The notes beneath the pieces were generated by a model. The model made no database searches, was not told the origin of the DNA, and was given only the letters and a program-made list of their open reading frames with translations. Positions 46,655 through 56,867 of a DNA stretch of 64,000 nucleotides are shown here, in pieces. How positions within the stretch are numbered: position 1 is the stretch's first letter; each line of letters starts with the position of its first letter. Position numbers and translations under genes: made by a program. Origin of the DNA: Pseudopyrenochaeta lycopersici. Lineage: Eukaryota > Ascomycota > Dothideomycetes > Pleosporales > Pseudopyrenochaetaceae. The DNA is taken from assembly GCA_003313425.1 (NCBI GenBank), contig NHZP01000023.1:186001-250000 (forward strand). The letters are read 5' to 3'.

Positions 46655-49600
46655 TTACCGAATTTCAAACACCATCGAAGGGATAGGATTTACGCCGCCT
46701 TCATTTTGATATAGCATTGCTTCTCCGTCCATCATACCATGAATATAGCATTCACCTAACAACTCATAAGAAAAGTATCCCTCTTCGCCTAGCCTGTCGC
46801 GCAAGTTGTGGCGTATCTTTTTGGTATACTCATCCTTTTGTTCCTGTGGTAATTCTTCTTTGTTTATTGGTACCTTCCAGCTCGGTTGAATAATCAATCG
46901 GGATGGCTCAGGTGTACCGTTCACTCCAAATTCTGGTTGAATTGGATCCTCGGGTTGTTCTTCCGTTACTGCATTTGCGCTTGAAGCTTCGCCGTCCATG
47001 GTTTCAGGGCGCTCTTTCCACAACCCCTCCTTCCGCCGTTTTTCTTCAAAGGCTCGATATTCATCATGTTGCATCAAGTCCCAATTCTCTCTAGTCTTCT
47101 TTAGTGCAAATGTCTCTCGTTCCTTCTTCCTTCCTTCGACGATCTTTTTCCATCGCCTCCCAGCCGCCAATTCATATTCGAATGACCTCCAGTCAATGAG
47201 TTGCTCCTGATCCTTCTTCTTGACACTACCGGACGACCCCTTTGAGGCAACAGCGTTGTTGGTAACTCCATCTGTTGCCAAATTGGGCACAGATACTAAG
47301 CCTGGGTCAAATGCTGCTCGTGACTTCCTTCGCTTCCGCTGCGCCTCCTGGTCTTGGGCTTTGTGCATTTCCTCTATTTTTCTCTTTTGCAATACTTCAT
47401 CCATTTGCTTCTTTCCTAGTCTGATCTTCACTTTTTCAGCTTCTTTTCTTTCTTCATTCATTTTGCGCAGTTGCTCTGGCCACTTTTTCGAGCGCTCCAT
47501 GATCCTCCACTCATTGAAGTCGTTCAAGGCTTTCATTAAAATTTTATTCAATTCCTCCCTAGTCTCTTCCTTGGTTAGCTGGCGTTTGGCAAAACCATTG
47601 ATACGAATCCAGTCCGTTGTTTTGAACCATCGCGTACAGAGTTTCTTCATGCCAATGCCCTTCTGCTGCTGGTGACGTCGTTTCTGCATAGAGTACCGCT
47701 TGAAACTCTGAACTACCGTGTTCTTCACATGCAACAATTCTTCTTCTAATTCTCTGGTGAAAACGTCTTCTTCTTTTCGTTCGCTTTGCCGCATGATAAC
47801 AGGAACACTGCACCCATAAAGAATGCACACTCGATCGCCTTTCTCGACGTTCTTTCGGACCAAACCAAGCTTCCCACTATCAGTCTTCACGAGGGCGCGA
47901 TTCCATGTGACTGCTTGTACGCGTCTGCAGAATTGAGCTACCACAGAGTTGCGTTCGTACTCTATTAGTGCTGTCGTATCAACTGCTCCACTTTCTACGC
48001 CGCCTTTCTTGAATGACTCCTCGCAAGCACGCGAGTAATATACAGGAGGGTTTTTGCCGTCTTTCCCGCGATTGGCAACGAGAGTTCGCCAGAACGCATC
48101 AGGTGGATGGCCTTTCGTACTTTCCCAGCGTGCCAGTTCAGCCCACTCCCTCGGTATCCCACCATTGCGAGCCACTTGTTCTACCTCTTGGATCTCGTCA
48201 AGCAGAAAACCTCGAACGTACATGCTGAAGTGGCCGAGATTGGCTCGCTTGCGAAACTTTAAAGATTTCATATCAACACCTTTAGTTTCAGCAGCCGAGT
48301 AGTTTCTTTGTGTAAGACTTGGAAGTCCAACGAGGGGATCAGCATTGATGCGACTCATTTTCGGACCTGCATGTCCTGGTTTATGTGTCATCGCATATGG
48401 AGCACCCGTAAGCTGCGGTATCCAAGAAGGCAGGGGCATGTCCTCAATATCAGGCTGTGGATTTTTATGCAAAATGTCATTGTGGTATGCATTGGACGAT
48501 ACGCTACCAATTGCACCCTGGTTTGTGGTTAACGGTGTGCTGTCCGGTATAGTTGACATCTCGAGGTCTGATCTAGGCCAACGTCTCTTTGCGCGGTCTC
48601 TTTCTCTTCGTTCATCTCGATCTCGTTTCGCCTTGGCTTGTTTCTTTCTTTCTCGAATGTTCTTCAGTTGGCTTTCCTTAATTGCCCAAGGCCGGCAAAT
48701 CACATCCAATGCCCGGCTCTTATCTGCCTGAGCCGAGCGCTCTATTGAAAACACAATAAACTCCTTGCAAACATCAACGTATGGCAAGTTGTAGTCAACA
48801 TTGTAACTTTTTCGCTGCGTGTATATGTTTAATCCATCATGTGCTCGGCTCGAAGATCCAGCAACACGCGGGTCGACTGCACGTGGAGTAGTGTCTTTGG
48901 CAATAGCAAGAAGGGCGTAAATCGTATCGTGGGGCATAGAGGTATCGAATATAGTCAAACTTGAAACCAAATATTCAAGACTTAAGAGCGGCTGAATTCG
49001 AGATCTTGACTTGGTCCCTTCATTATTTCCCGCACTTGATGAACAGGACTTATCCGTATCGCTCTCCTCACTGTCACTCGCCTCTAGCGATTTCTCACTT
49101 TCTGTATCCGAATCCGAATTATGTTTCATATCAGAGCTGCCCTCGGCAAGCTCGGATTCTTTATGGTCTCGAAAGAGGCGCTCGTTCGCATCAACCAGTA
49201 GACTGGCCCCCAGTGCAGAGACGAATTCGAAGTAGCTGGGGATATATTGATACTGTCGATCTTTTTTCATGACTTCTGATAATCGGTGAGTGGCTGTTTC
49301 TACCTCTACGAGTAGCTCAACAGCGATGGCGAATTTCTTCCACGAGATCCTGTCATGTCCACAGTATATCACTGCCCTTTGCGCTAGTGCGAGTTCCTGT
49401 ACGACCCACCGACGTGAGAACCATGGGCGTTGCATGAGGTCAAGTAATGACACCCACTTCTTGCTGGCATCATGGCTATCACAGAGGGTGTCAAATGACT
49501 GTAGGTGTGAGACTTCGTTCTTGATGAATTTTAGTGCCGTACGACTTGAGTCGTTGGCCTCTCCTAGCCATATGCATACTCGCTCAGCATTGCCGTATAT

Positions 49601-50129
49601 CAGGTCCATCATCTCAACTTGGTGATTCTTTTCATCTAGACTATTTTGAATGAGAAACAGCTCTTTGAACCTGTGCTGCAACTCACTTGTCTTGGTCTAT
49701 ACAGACCATGTCAATCCAAAGGTAGCGACTTCTGTCGGGATGTCGAAGTGCTTTAAGGGCTGCGACAAGATTGGAACTGACATACTTGGCGTATGTCTTT
49801 CGATTCCGCTGTATGCGTATGTAGTCTGTTTTCTCTGCTGCACCCCAGCACCAGGAGAGAGCTTCATATGAATATGAGTTCTTTTCGTCCTCCGTTGGGG
49901 TGATTAACTCGCAAAGTATTCCAGTGTCCGACTTCTCGCTTGAGAATAGATTGAGAAGGCGAATGATGCCGCGTCCTCGTGGTAGAGGATCGTAGTCGTA
50001 GGTCTTGTACTCTCGGCGCTTACGTGACCTATTATGCGGAGTTGGCTCTTCAAAATTAATTCTCACACCCTCTCCTTCATTTAGTTCCCGTTCTTTCAGG
50101 TCTGACGAGTTGTTCGCTGGTGAGCTCAT
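46655..50129 (-). CDS. Very large HET-domain protein with charged coiled-coil region
   Basis: Exons 49687-50129 and 46655-49640, one 46-nt intron (GTGAGT/AATAG) that joins IDQD to NLDEKNHQ; 1142 aa from Met 50129 (1169 aa from 50210). HET domain from about residue 85: SYEALSWCWGA, YLWIDMVCIDQD, MDLIYGNAERVCIWLGEA, RPWFSRRWVVQELAL. An acidic Ser/Asp/Glu stretch follows (SDSDTESEKSLEASDSEESD), then the post-HET block (MPHDTIYALLAIAKD), two strongly basic or charged helical stretches (RKKQAKAKRDRDERRERDRA; and a 90-residue Lys/Glu/Arg run around residues 850-940), and a C-terminal block YFSYELLGECYIHGMMDGEA that closes HET proteins. At about twice the usual length, the inserted charged region is the odd part. 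Frame intact. Confidence 0.87.
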
Positions 50130-51489
50130 TGTTAGTGACGGCCAAGAAGGCGCATAAAAATCATGCCTGTGTGTGACGAAGATCTCGGATCGTGGCTTCG
50201 TCGATCTCACGCGTATGATGGCTCTATATTTATGCCTACTCCTGCTTTACCAGACACACTGCCTTTCAGCCCCATGGGCTTCCTGGAGTTGAGTAAGCCC
50301 ACCCAGCCTTGCATCCGACATTGACGCCTCACTGTACGCGACAACTCAACAGGCCAACCATGTTGCCCCGTTAGGGGCATATGTCGCCAAAAGGGCTGGT
50401 AAGATGCATACACAATTCATCATTTGTGAATGGTAGTGCCACATGTAGAGCAATTTGTGGGTCGCCAAATTGAAAGTGCAGAAGAGGAGTTCATGCGTGG
50501 TGGGCGCCACAACATTGTGCTTCCAGGGGCGGACATGCACAAGAGGTAACTTCCGAGATAGAAGCTGACCAGCTGAAGTGATTATGTCCAGAAATGGTCG
50601 AAGCGAGGGCTCTGCCTTGCCAATGAGGATCAATTTCGAGTCCAGCCTTGTGATCATGATATGCATGGCGCACACTCGTGACGAACTGCTAGCCATCCAC
50701 GAAAGACCTCATTATTGAGATCGCCGATACTCATACGCCTCTTGAGAAAGCTGGGGCCAAATACAAAATGGGCGACGAGGGGCGAATGGCCGGTCATCAC
50801 TGCCTGAAAAGAGGGAAAAGGAAAACTTCGCAGTTGCGATGCGGCTCGCCTCAGCCTGATAGATCCTGGGACACACAATTTAAGTGCGTGTGACAAATCG
50901 CACTATCAGAATACTACAGATGGGGCTTGGGTAGTATTTCGTGATCATGCGTTGACGGGCCCAGATGTTGTGGTTGGTGAGGTGGAAGCCAGCTCGCCTA
51001 ACACTAGCGCAAATCAAGCTTTGTTCCGCGGGCCGGTCCACCCTCATAACGCAACTAACACTAAGTATGCATATTGGCACATACGAGCAGATGTGAGACC
51101 TACCGTGATTGTGAAGTATATCTACTTTACACGCGATTCCTGATATGTTTATTCCAGCTTATCGGCCAGCTGACACATAAATGTACCTGCAGGTCTGGCC
51201 CACATGCTCAGGTGAGTGAATAGGCCAGTGAAGTCATATCAGCAGAGAGGTATAACAGCTGAATTTGCCATCCCCAACTATAGTGTACTAGTGTGCGTAG
51301 GATGGCACACTACGAGTCAAGTAGCTAATGCGAGAAAATCTAGTTCTTAAATATCATTATCAGCAGCTGCAAAATGCTCAAGACCACGGGCTTGAGGGCG
51401 GTGCAGTCTCGAGCAAGGCATCCTTACGCCCACGAAACTTTCCATCCAATGTCAAACGTGAATATTGTTCTGTTCCTGAAAGTGTAGCC
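50130..51489. other. Intergenic, no gene seen
   Basis: About 1.36 kb between the HET start and the HAD gene 3' end. Short overlapping minus frames (50346-50896) lack domains. Confidence 0.4.
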
Positions 51490-52221
51490 TTATGATCTTT
51501 GCTCTTTAAGTTCCTTCTCTATAGTATCCGCCATTTCCGCCAAGGTGTCAAATTTCCAGTTCCACACCGGATCGTCCCTATTCCCCATTATTGCTCCCGG
51601 GCGATAGATCCAGCTACTTTTGATCCCAATCTCCTTTGCCGGATGATGGTCGTGGAACTGACTTTGCGCCGTCTGCAACACTTCCTGCTTCTCTACACCA
51701 AACTCTTCCTTCACATGGCTGAGCATATACTCGAAGTTCTTAAGGTTTGGCTTGTAGGACCCTATACTTTCAGCAGTATAGACAGCATCAAATTTGAATC
51801 CTTGTAGACCATGCGCGTTTCCTTCTCTGAAAGAGTCGTTGTCGACATTTGACAAGACGACGAGCTTGTAGACTTTGGAGAGACGCTTCAAAGCCTCCAC
51901 CGTATCAGGGAAAGCAGGCCAGCTCCCCACCGTGCTGCCAAACTTTGCGCTTTCTTCTTTTGTCGGTTCCGATAAGCCTAGCTCTTTGCAGAGCTTGGGA
52001 TGAACGACGGCGAGCGCTTCCGAATACTTCAATGTCGGATTCTCGGCCTCGACAGCAGATTCGATCTTATGTAGTACCTGTAGGATGTGCTTGTGGTCAA
52101 TATCTGACCTGCCAGATTTCTTGAGGCTTGGCTCGAAAGCGGCGAGGGCGCCACGTTCCCAGTCAATGAGGGTGCCGTAGACGTCAAAAGAAAGGAGCTT
52201 AAAATCCGTAAGCTTGGCCAT
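51490..52221 (-). CDS. Haloacid dehalogenase-like hydrolase, type II
   Basis: Single exon, 243 aa, the usual length. HAD motifs: nucleophile Asp13 in SFDVYGTLIDWE (motif I), VVLSNVDN with Ser124 (motif II), Lys157 in IGSYKPNLKNF, and QSQFHDHHPAKEIG near 187-199 (motif III, in the form usual for fungal type II dehalogenase-like enzymes). It is predicted cytosolic and to hydrolyse short-chain 2-haloacids or, more likely in fungi, phosphorylated or unknown small acids. All key residues are present. It stands alone, with a spacer of 500 bp to the next gene on the same strand. Confidence 0.93.
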   Translation of the reverse strand: MAKLTDFKLLSFDVYGTLIDWERGALAAFEPSLKKSGRSDIDHKHILQVLHKIESAVEAENPTLKYSEALAVVHPKLCKELGLSEPTKEESAKFGSTVGSWPAFPDTVEALKRLSKVYKLVVLSNVDNDSFREGNAHGLQGFKFDAVYTAESIGSYKPNLKNFEYMLSHVKEEFGVEKQEVLQTAQSQFHDHHPAKEIGIKSSWIYRPGAIMGNRDDPVWNWKFDTLAEMADTIEKELKEQRS

Positions 52222-52720
52222 CGTAGACTACTGATGTGGTACAAGGTATCTAAGAAATTGAAAATTGAGCATGCGATGCTGAAAAAAAAGAAACAATAAT
52301 TGTGAATACACCTGCTTTTTCCCGAACCAGGTTTTTATAGCTGTGATTGTTAGATTTGTGAGTCAGTTTGTCCATGATGGTGATCCTCTAAGAACCCCCA
52401 CTTGTGCCATGACGCTGCGGGGTAACTTTAGCAGATGTTGCGCCCTTTGTGCGATTGCGCCCTATATGCTACAAGTCTAAAGCCAATTCTCTTCGACTAA
52501 CAAACCTATCCTTGTTCATCGATACGCTTATGCTGCGGTGCACATACGAATATACACCTAGTGTACATCGGGGACAATGCTTTAATGTGGCTATATGATG
52601 TAAGTAAGATTACGATGCATTTATTGACGCCTTAAACGCCCACCAACGATGGACAACTTCAGCCGGTTGAATGAATTAATAATATTATGTACAGATGTGG
52701 AGTATATGAAAACATGAGTC
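52222..52720. other. Intergenic, promoter of the HAD gene
   Basis: About 500 bp between two minus-strand genes. An A-run lies near 52281-52290. No other feature is seen. Confidence 0.4.
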
Positions 52721-53786
52721 TCAAGTACTCGCTGTAATCACATCCGTCTTCATGTTGTATGGCAGATCTCCAATTTTTGACTCCAGCACCTCCTTTGTCA
52801 ACTTCCACAAGTTGTGGGCTAACTTGCTTTCTTTGGCCTGCTTCGACGGTTCCTGTACCTTTCTGTCAGGTACAATATATGAATTCTGAATCTGATCCTT
52901 CACGATATCAGGCGATGTCGCAGCGAACAGCGCCGGACGACATCCCTGAGCAACTGGATCTTTCATGAAGGGACGAACAGCCGCAACGCCTATCTTACCC
53001 AGGGTGCCATATGCTTCGATGGCTTGGTTTTGTTGGTCCGTTACCACACCGCCAGGGTGCGTTGCGTTGATCCAGGGCAAGCCTTGAGTGCTGGTTACAG
53101 TGCCAAATTGGCCTGCCTTGATGCGAAAGTAGAGTTCCCGGAGGAAAAGGATTTGTGCAAGTTTGGTGCGGTTGTATAGGTAGGTAGCGCCAATGTCCTG
53201 GTTTATTTCATCGATCGACTCGAACTTCCATTCCGACTTCGATCCTCGGTGCAGTTCGGACGACTGGTGCACGATGCGCGAATCCTGCGTCTTTTGCAGA
53301 ACGGGCAGAAGGGAAAGGGTAAGATGAGCCTGTGAGAATACATTCACCTGCATGTGACTATCCATACCATCTTGAGTCTCATTATATACGCCAACACCCA
53401 GCCCTGCGTTGCACACCAACGCATCTAGTCGTGTAAGCTCCTTTGACAGTTGCTTTGCGACCTGATCTGTCTGCTTGAAGGACTCCAGATTACATTGTCT
53501 CCACTCGACTTTGCTTACATCACCCCACTCCTTCAGGGCTTCTTGCGCCTCGTTCGCATGGTCTTCCTTGTTCGAGAGGAGGTAGATCTTCGCGGGGTTG
53601 TGCTGGAGGATGTGGGCGACAATGCCATATCCAATGCCTGCGGAACCGCCAGTAACAACGTAGACCTGATATACATATTAGTATTTGATTAAAAGTAGAC
53701 GGCGATATAAATACCTTCCCACTCAAGTCTGGGATGTCAGTATTCGGGTCAAAGACACCGATGACCGATTTCTTGATAGTGTCCAT
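52721..53786 (-). CDS. Short-chain dehydrogenase/reductase
   Basis: Exons 53715-53786 and 52721-53665 with a 49-nt intron that lies exactly before the nucleotide-binding motif (SGK then VYVVTGGSAGIGYG); 338 aa. Rossmann marks: TGGSAGIG at 29-36, LVCNAGLG for the NNAG position, Ser in IVHQSSELH, and the active-site YLYNRTKLAQ (YxxxK). A longer C terminus than classical SDRs fits the retinol-dehydrogenase/WW-oxidoreductase-like fungal group. It probably reduces or oxidises a lipid or secondary metabolite with NADP(H); the substrate is unknown. No biosynthetic core enzyme is near. Confidence 0.9.
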
Positions 53787-54108
53787 GCCGGATTTAGTAG
53801 CGGTTTTGTCGAAAGTTGAGGTTGTATTAGGGATTCAAAGATAATTCTATGAATGCCGGACTCAATTTCCAGTTTTAAGATATCAGTTAAGAATATACGT
53901 TGCCTAAGAAATACATCTTATCTCGTGTCGTCATAATGAAACGCAGGAAATTCATCTCAGAACACGAATGCAAGGATGCACAGCGATACCTAAATTAGCT
54001 CATAATGATGCAAGCGTATGTGCATGGTACAATCATAGAATGATATATAATTGGAGAGGTGGTGCATAGGGATTGTGATGCTCTAGAGGCACACCAGATG
54101 CTAAACGG

Positions 54109-54132
54109 CGTTGCGGAATGAATTCCGCAACG
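54109..54132. repeat. 24-nt near-perfect palindrome
   Basis: Arms CGTTGCGGAAT (54109-54119) and ATTCCGCAACG (54122-54132) are exact reverse complements around a 2-nt centre. It lies about 320 bp upstream of the SDR start codon and could be a dimeric regulator site or a hairpin; no flanking repeat marks it as an element end. Confidence 0.8.
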
Positions 54133-54420
54133 TTCTCTCCTCAGCAGCACTGCATCAGATGAGTGCGACACAACGCGTTAGAAACTGCACTGCAACACTA
54201 TTCTAGAATGGATAGAAGATAAAGTCACAAGTTTAGCTAAATAAGAGGCGGATGAGAGGCAATACTTGATTTCACCATTGGCCTCTTGCTCTTTGTCACG
54301 ATACAGCGCCATTGCTGGTTGAGCTGTAGTCCACTACGCGGATTGCAGCAACCTCTTGACTTTATCGCCCGAAATCGAAATAAAAAAAAGAAGAGAACTA
54401 CTTTTCTCAAAAAAAGAAGT

Positions 54421-54424
54421 AAAA
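54421..54424 (-). terminator. RNA polymerase III T-run of the 5S gene
   Basis: On the minus strand the 5S sequence is followed at once by a run of T (plus-strand A at 54421-54425), the normal Pol III stop signal. Confidence 0.75.
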
Positions 54425-54543
54425 ACATACAACAGTGGGGATTCGCCAGTGGTCACCCACCTGACTACTAATCCACCGGTCGCAGCCTTAAGTATGGCTG
54501 AGCGGACGGGAAGCCCTGGTGTACTGCGCCTATGGTCGTATGT
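54425..54543 (-). rRNA. 5S ribosomal RNA gene, dispersed copy
   Basis: The minus strand gives a 119-nt sequence starting ACATACGACCATAGG and ending GTTGTATGT, very close to known Neurospora-type 5S RNA. It includes GGGCTTCCCGTCCGCTC in the helix III region and the internal control region AGTAGTCAGGTGGGTGACC. Helix I pairs over nine positions (ACATACGAC with GTTGTATGT). In helix II, CGCAG pairs with CTGCG, a variant but compensated pair, which argues for a working gene and not a decayed copy. Transcribed by Pol III from internal promoter elements. Single dispersed 5S genes are normal in Pezizomycotina. A T-run follows. Confidence 0.93.
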
Positions 54544-55749
54544 GGAATGCATCTCTAGCTATTACATATATAATCTCATTAAGCATATCTTTCCGGCGTT
54601 GACTAAGAATAACAGGGTCCGAGACCACGGAAGATTCTGTATTCTCCTATACTATGTTGTTTCTCTCAAGCAGCAAAGCGATAAATCGTACCGATCACTT
54701 CAAACTACATCAGTCTTCAACTCTTTATTAACGATGATGAAAATTCTGAAGCTGTGTTATCTACCCAAAACTTGCACAGTTTAGATTTGGAAGCTTCAAC
54801 CAGGCTTTACTCACTTCCCACATTTCGAAGATGAGGCCGTTTAGTTTAGCCCTCACAAAAAGAAAAACTATATCTGCATCGCATACTTGGACGCCTTGAT
54901 ATCATTGGCCCGTCCACTATGATAGGCCAGAATAGCGAAAGAGACGTTGAAATCGGAATGCATCAACACGTTAGGAACTTTGACCTGTCGAGCTGTGTTA
55001 GTTACTCTGAAGCAGGTAGGAAATCTGAGATTATACAGGCTATGCAACCATTCGTTCAATATCATGATTATATTGTTTACACAACCGAGTATGATGTATC
55101 AGAATATGCATTCTGGATTCCAGTCTGTACAGAATCCATTAGAACGCCAGAATAGTACTTCGTTGAGAAGATAATCCAAGCGTATAACTTCGCGTAAATT
55201 GACACATAGAGACTATTTAGACATCGAAAAGGTGGCTCGTTCATTCTTCCCTGTGTTCAAGAGAAGGAAGATCATGATTAGGTCGCATTGATGTTGCATG
55301 TACTTGTCTTAAACAATGCTTCCATGGCTTTAGAATGGCAGAGTTAGATGTAGTAAAAAAGAGATCATGTGGGCACATTCATTTTCTATTTGGCGAAATA
55401 CGTAGAATAAAATTAGTTGAGATTGTTCATAGTAGCATGCAGACAATGCTCTCTCATGACCCGATGGGATTTCCACCGAGCTCTACCTTCATCCTTGATC
55501 TTCCATCCTCGTCATACACACGCCGCTGTCCAGTTGCCACCAAGTACTTCATCGCCCCGGAGATCTTTCCCTGCAGCCAGCTTTCACGGCCCCCAAGGTG
55601 TACAGTGAGCGCCTTCATGTGCCTCCTTACACCTGTGTCTGAGCCTCCGCATGTCTATCTTCGTTCATGGATCGAGACGCCCATGGCGTTGGCGGGCTGG
55701 ACAAAGCCACAAGGCAGCTATTGAATTAAAGACTAAATCCCACTTCTTT
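54544..55749. other. Intergenic, one doubtful small frame
   Basis: About 1.2 kb. A minus-strand frame at 55454-55618 (54 aa) reads GRESWLQGKISGAMKYLVATGQ and looks protein-like, but has no clear start context or partner exon; it may be a remnant or an exon of an unrecognised gene next to the 108-aa gene. Confidence 0.35.
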
Positions 55750-56126
55750 TCATTTAGTCTTGGTCTTTCTCGGCGACAATGAAAATAATCTGCAGTCTGT
55801 CTTCATCTTCTTCACAAAGACTAAGTATGCCTCGAGTGCTTCGATCTGCGTTGGAAAGGTCTTGTTCCGGTTCATCCACATTTTGAGGTATTTGTTGGTG
55901 CCCAGATCCTTCAGCGCGGCGTACCACTCGCCATTTGACGAAATCTGGCGCAGTGAAATGGCAAGGGATCGGCCCTTCAACCCAGTGATTTCCTTCGCCT
56001 GTCCTGCGATATCATTAGTATGTGGCTGCGGAAGATGAATGTGAAGGACATACGTAAACAGTTTGCCTTCAGATCTGTTATCTTTCCAGTTATCGCCTCG
56101 TCTGAGGATACGTCTTCCTCACTCAT
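55750..56126 (-). CDS. Small 108-aa protein, possibly AP2-like fold
   Basis: Exons 56054-56126 and 55750-56003 with a 50-nt intron (GTATGT donor, TACTAAT branch, GCAG acceptor), all close to consensus; 108 aa. The start MSEEDVSSDEAITG is acidic. The core reads ISSNGEWYAALKDLGTNKY then KMWMNRNKTFPTQIEALEAY, and the end is basic (SLSPRKTKTK). The order W-x-A-x-L-K-D ... W ... F-x-T-x-x-E-A-x-x-AY is that of AP2/integrase-type DNA-binding domains, which are rare in fungi outside mobile genes. This is my inference from pattern only; I do not recognise a named family. A basic tail would suit nucleic-acid binding or a nuclear location. Confidence 0.68.
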
Positions 56127-56867
56127 GATGTGTATTTCAAGTGTTCCTTAGTTTGTTCTCGGTCTTCGCGTGATTGTTTATTCAAACGCAGAATGAGTGT
56201 ACCAGAATTTTCCGCTGCTGGAGTATCCAGGTATTTGTACCAGTACCCTGACTTATACCATACCGCAGTGACCACCATACGAACATGTATGTGTACGCCC
56301 AACGTTGGACATGAATGAGTAGAATCTTCTTGAAGATTCAAAAGACTATTGGTAAGCCCTTCTAAGCGACACAGCTGAAGTTGTACAAGAATACCAATAC
56401 AACATCACGAAATGGGATCATATATGCTTCATCTCATCAACTTCGATTCACGCAAATAAACGCAACGCAATGGATTATGTCGTGAAAAAACGAGCGTTCA
56501 TAGTAAAGTCCGTCAGGTTTGGGCAGCATCTACCCCTAGGGCGTCTACGGCCCGGACTGTGCGGAAATTGGAAGCGGGACGGGACACCGGCACAGTAAAA
56601 ACTCTGCCGACTAGGGAAACTTACTGTCCTTATGGCCCGAGAGATATCGCGCCGATTCAATGTTTCGCAGAATCGACAGTAAAGGAAGAATAACAAGGCG
56701 AATGGAGATAACGTAGGCCAAGATAACGCGTCTCAACCCGTCTCGATCGAGCTTAGTGCACCCCCACTCTTAGCATCACCTAAATCGCGCATCGCTTTCA
56801 TTATCGATAGCTGTATCAAACTCTACGACAGACTAGGAAATCAGTATTTGGCACAAAATTAGAGCCT
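56127..56867. other. Intergenic, no gene seen
   Basis: About 740 bp between two minus-strand genes; only short frames without domains. Confidence 0.4.

Larger units (their letters stand above)
53787..54424. other. Intergenic between the SDR promoter and the 5S gene
   Basis: About 640 bp. It contains the palindrome at 54109-54132; otherwise nothing recognised. Confidence 0.45.
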
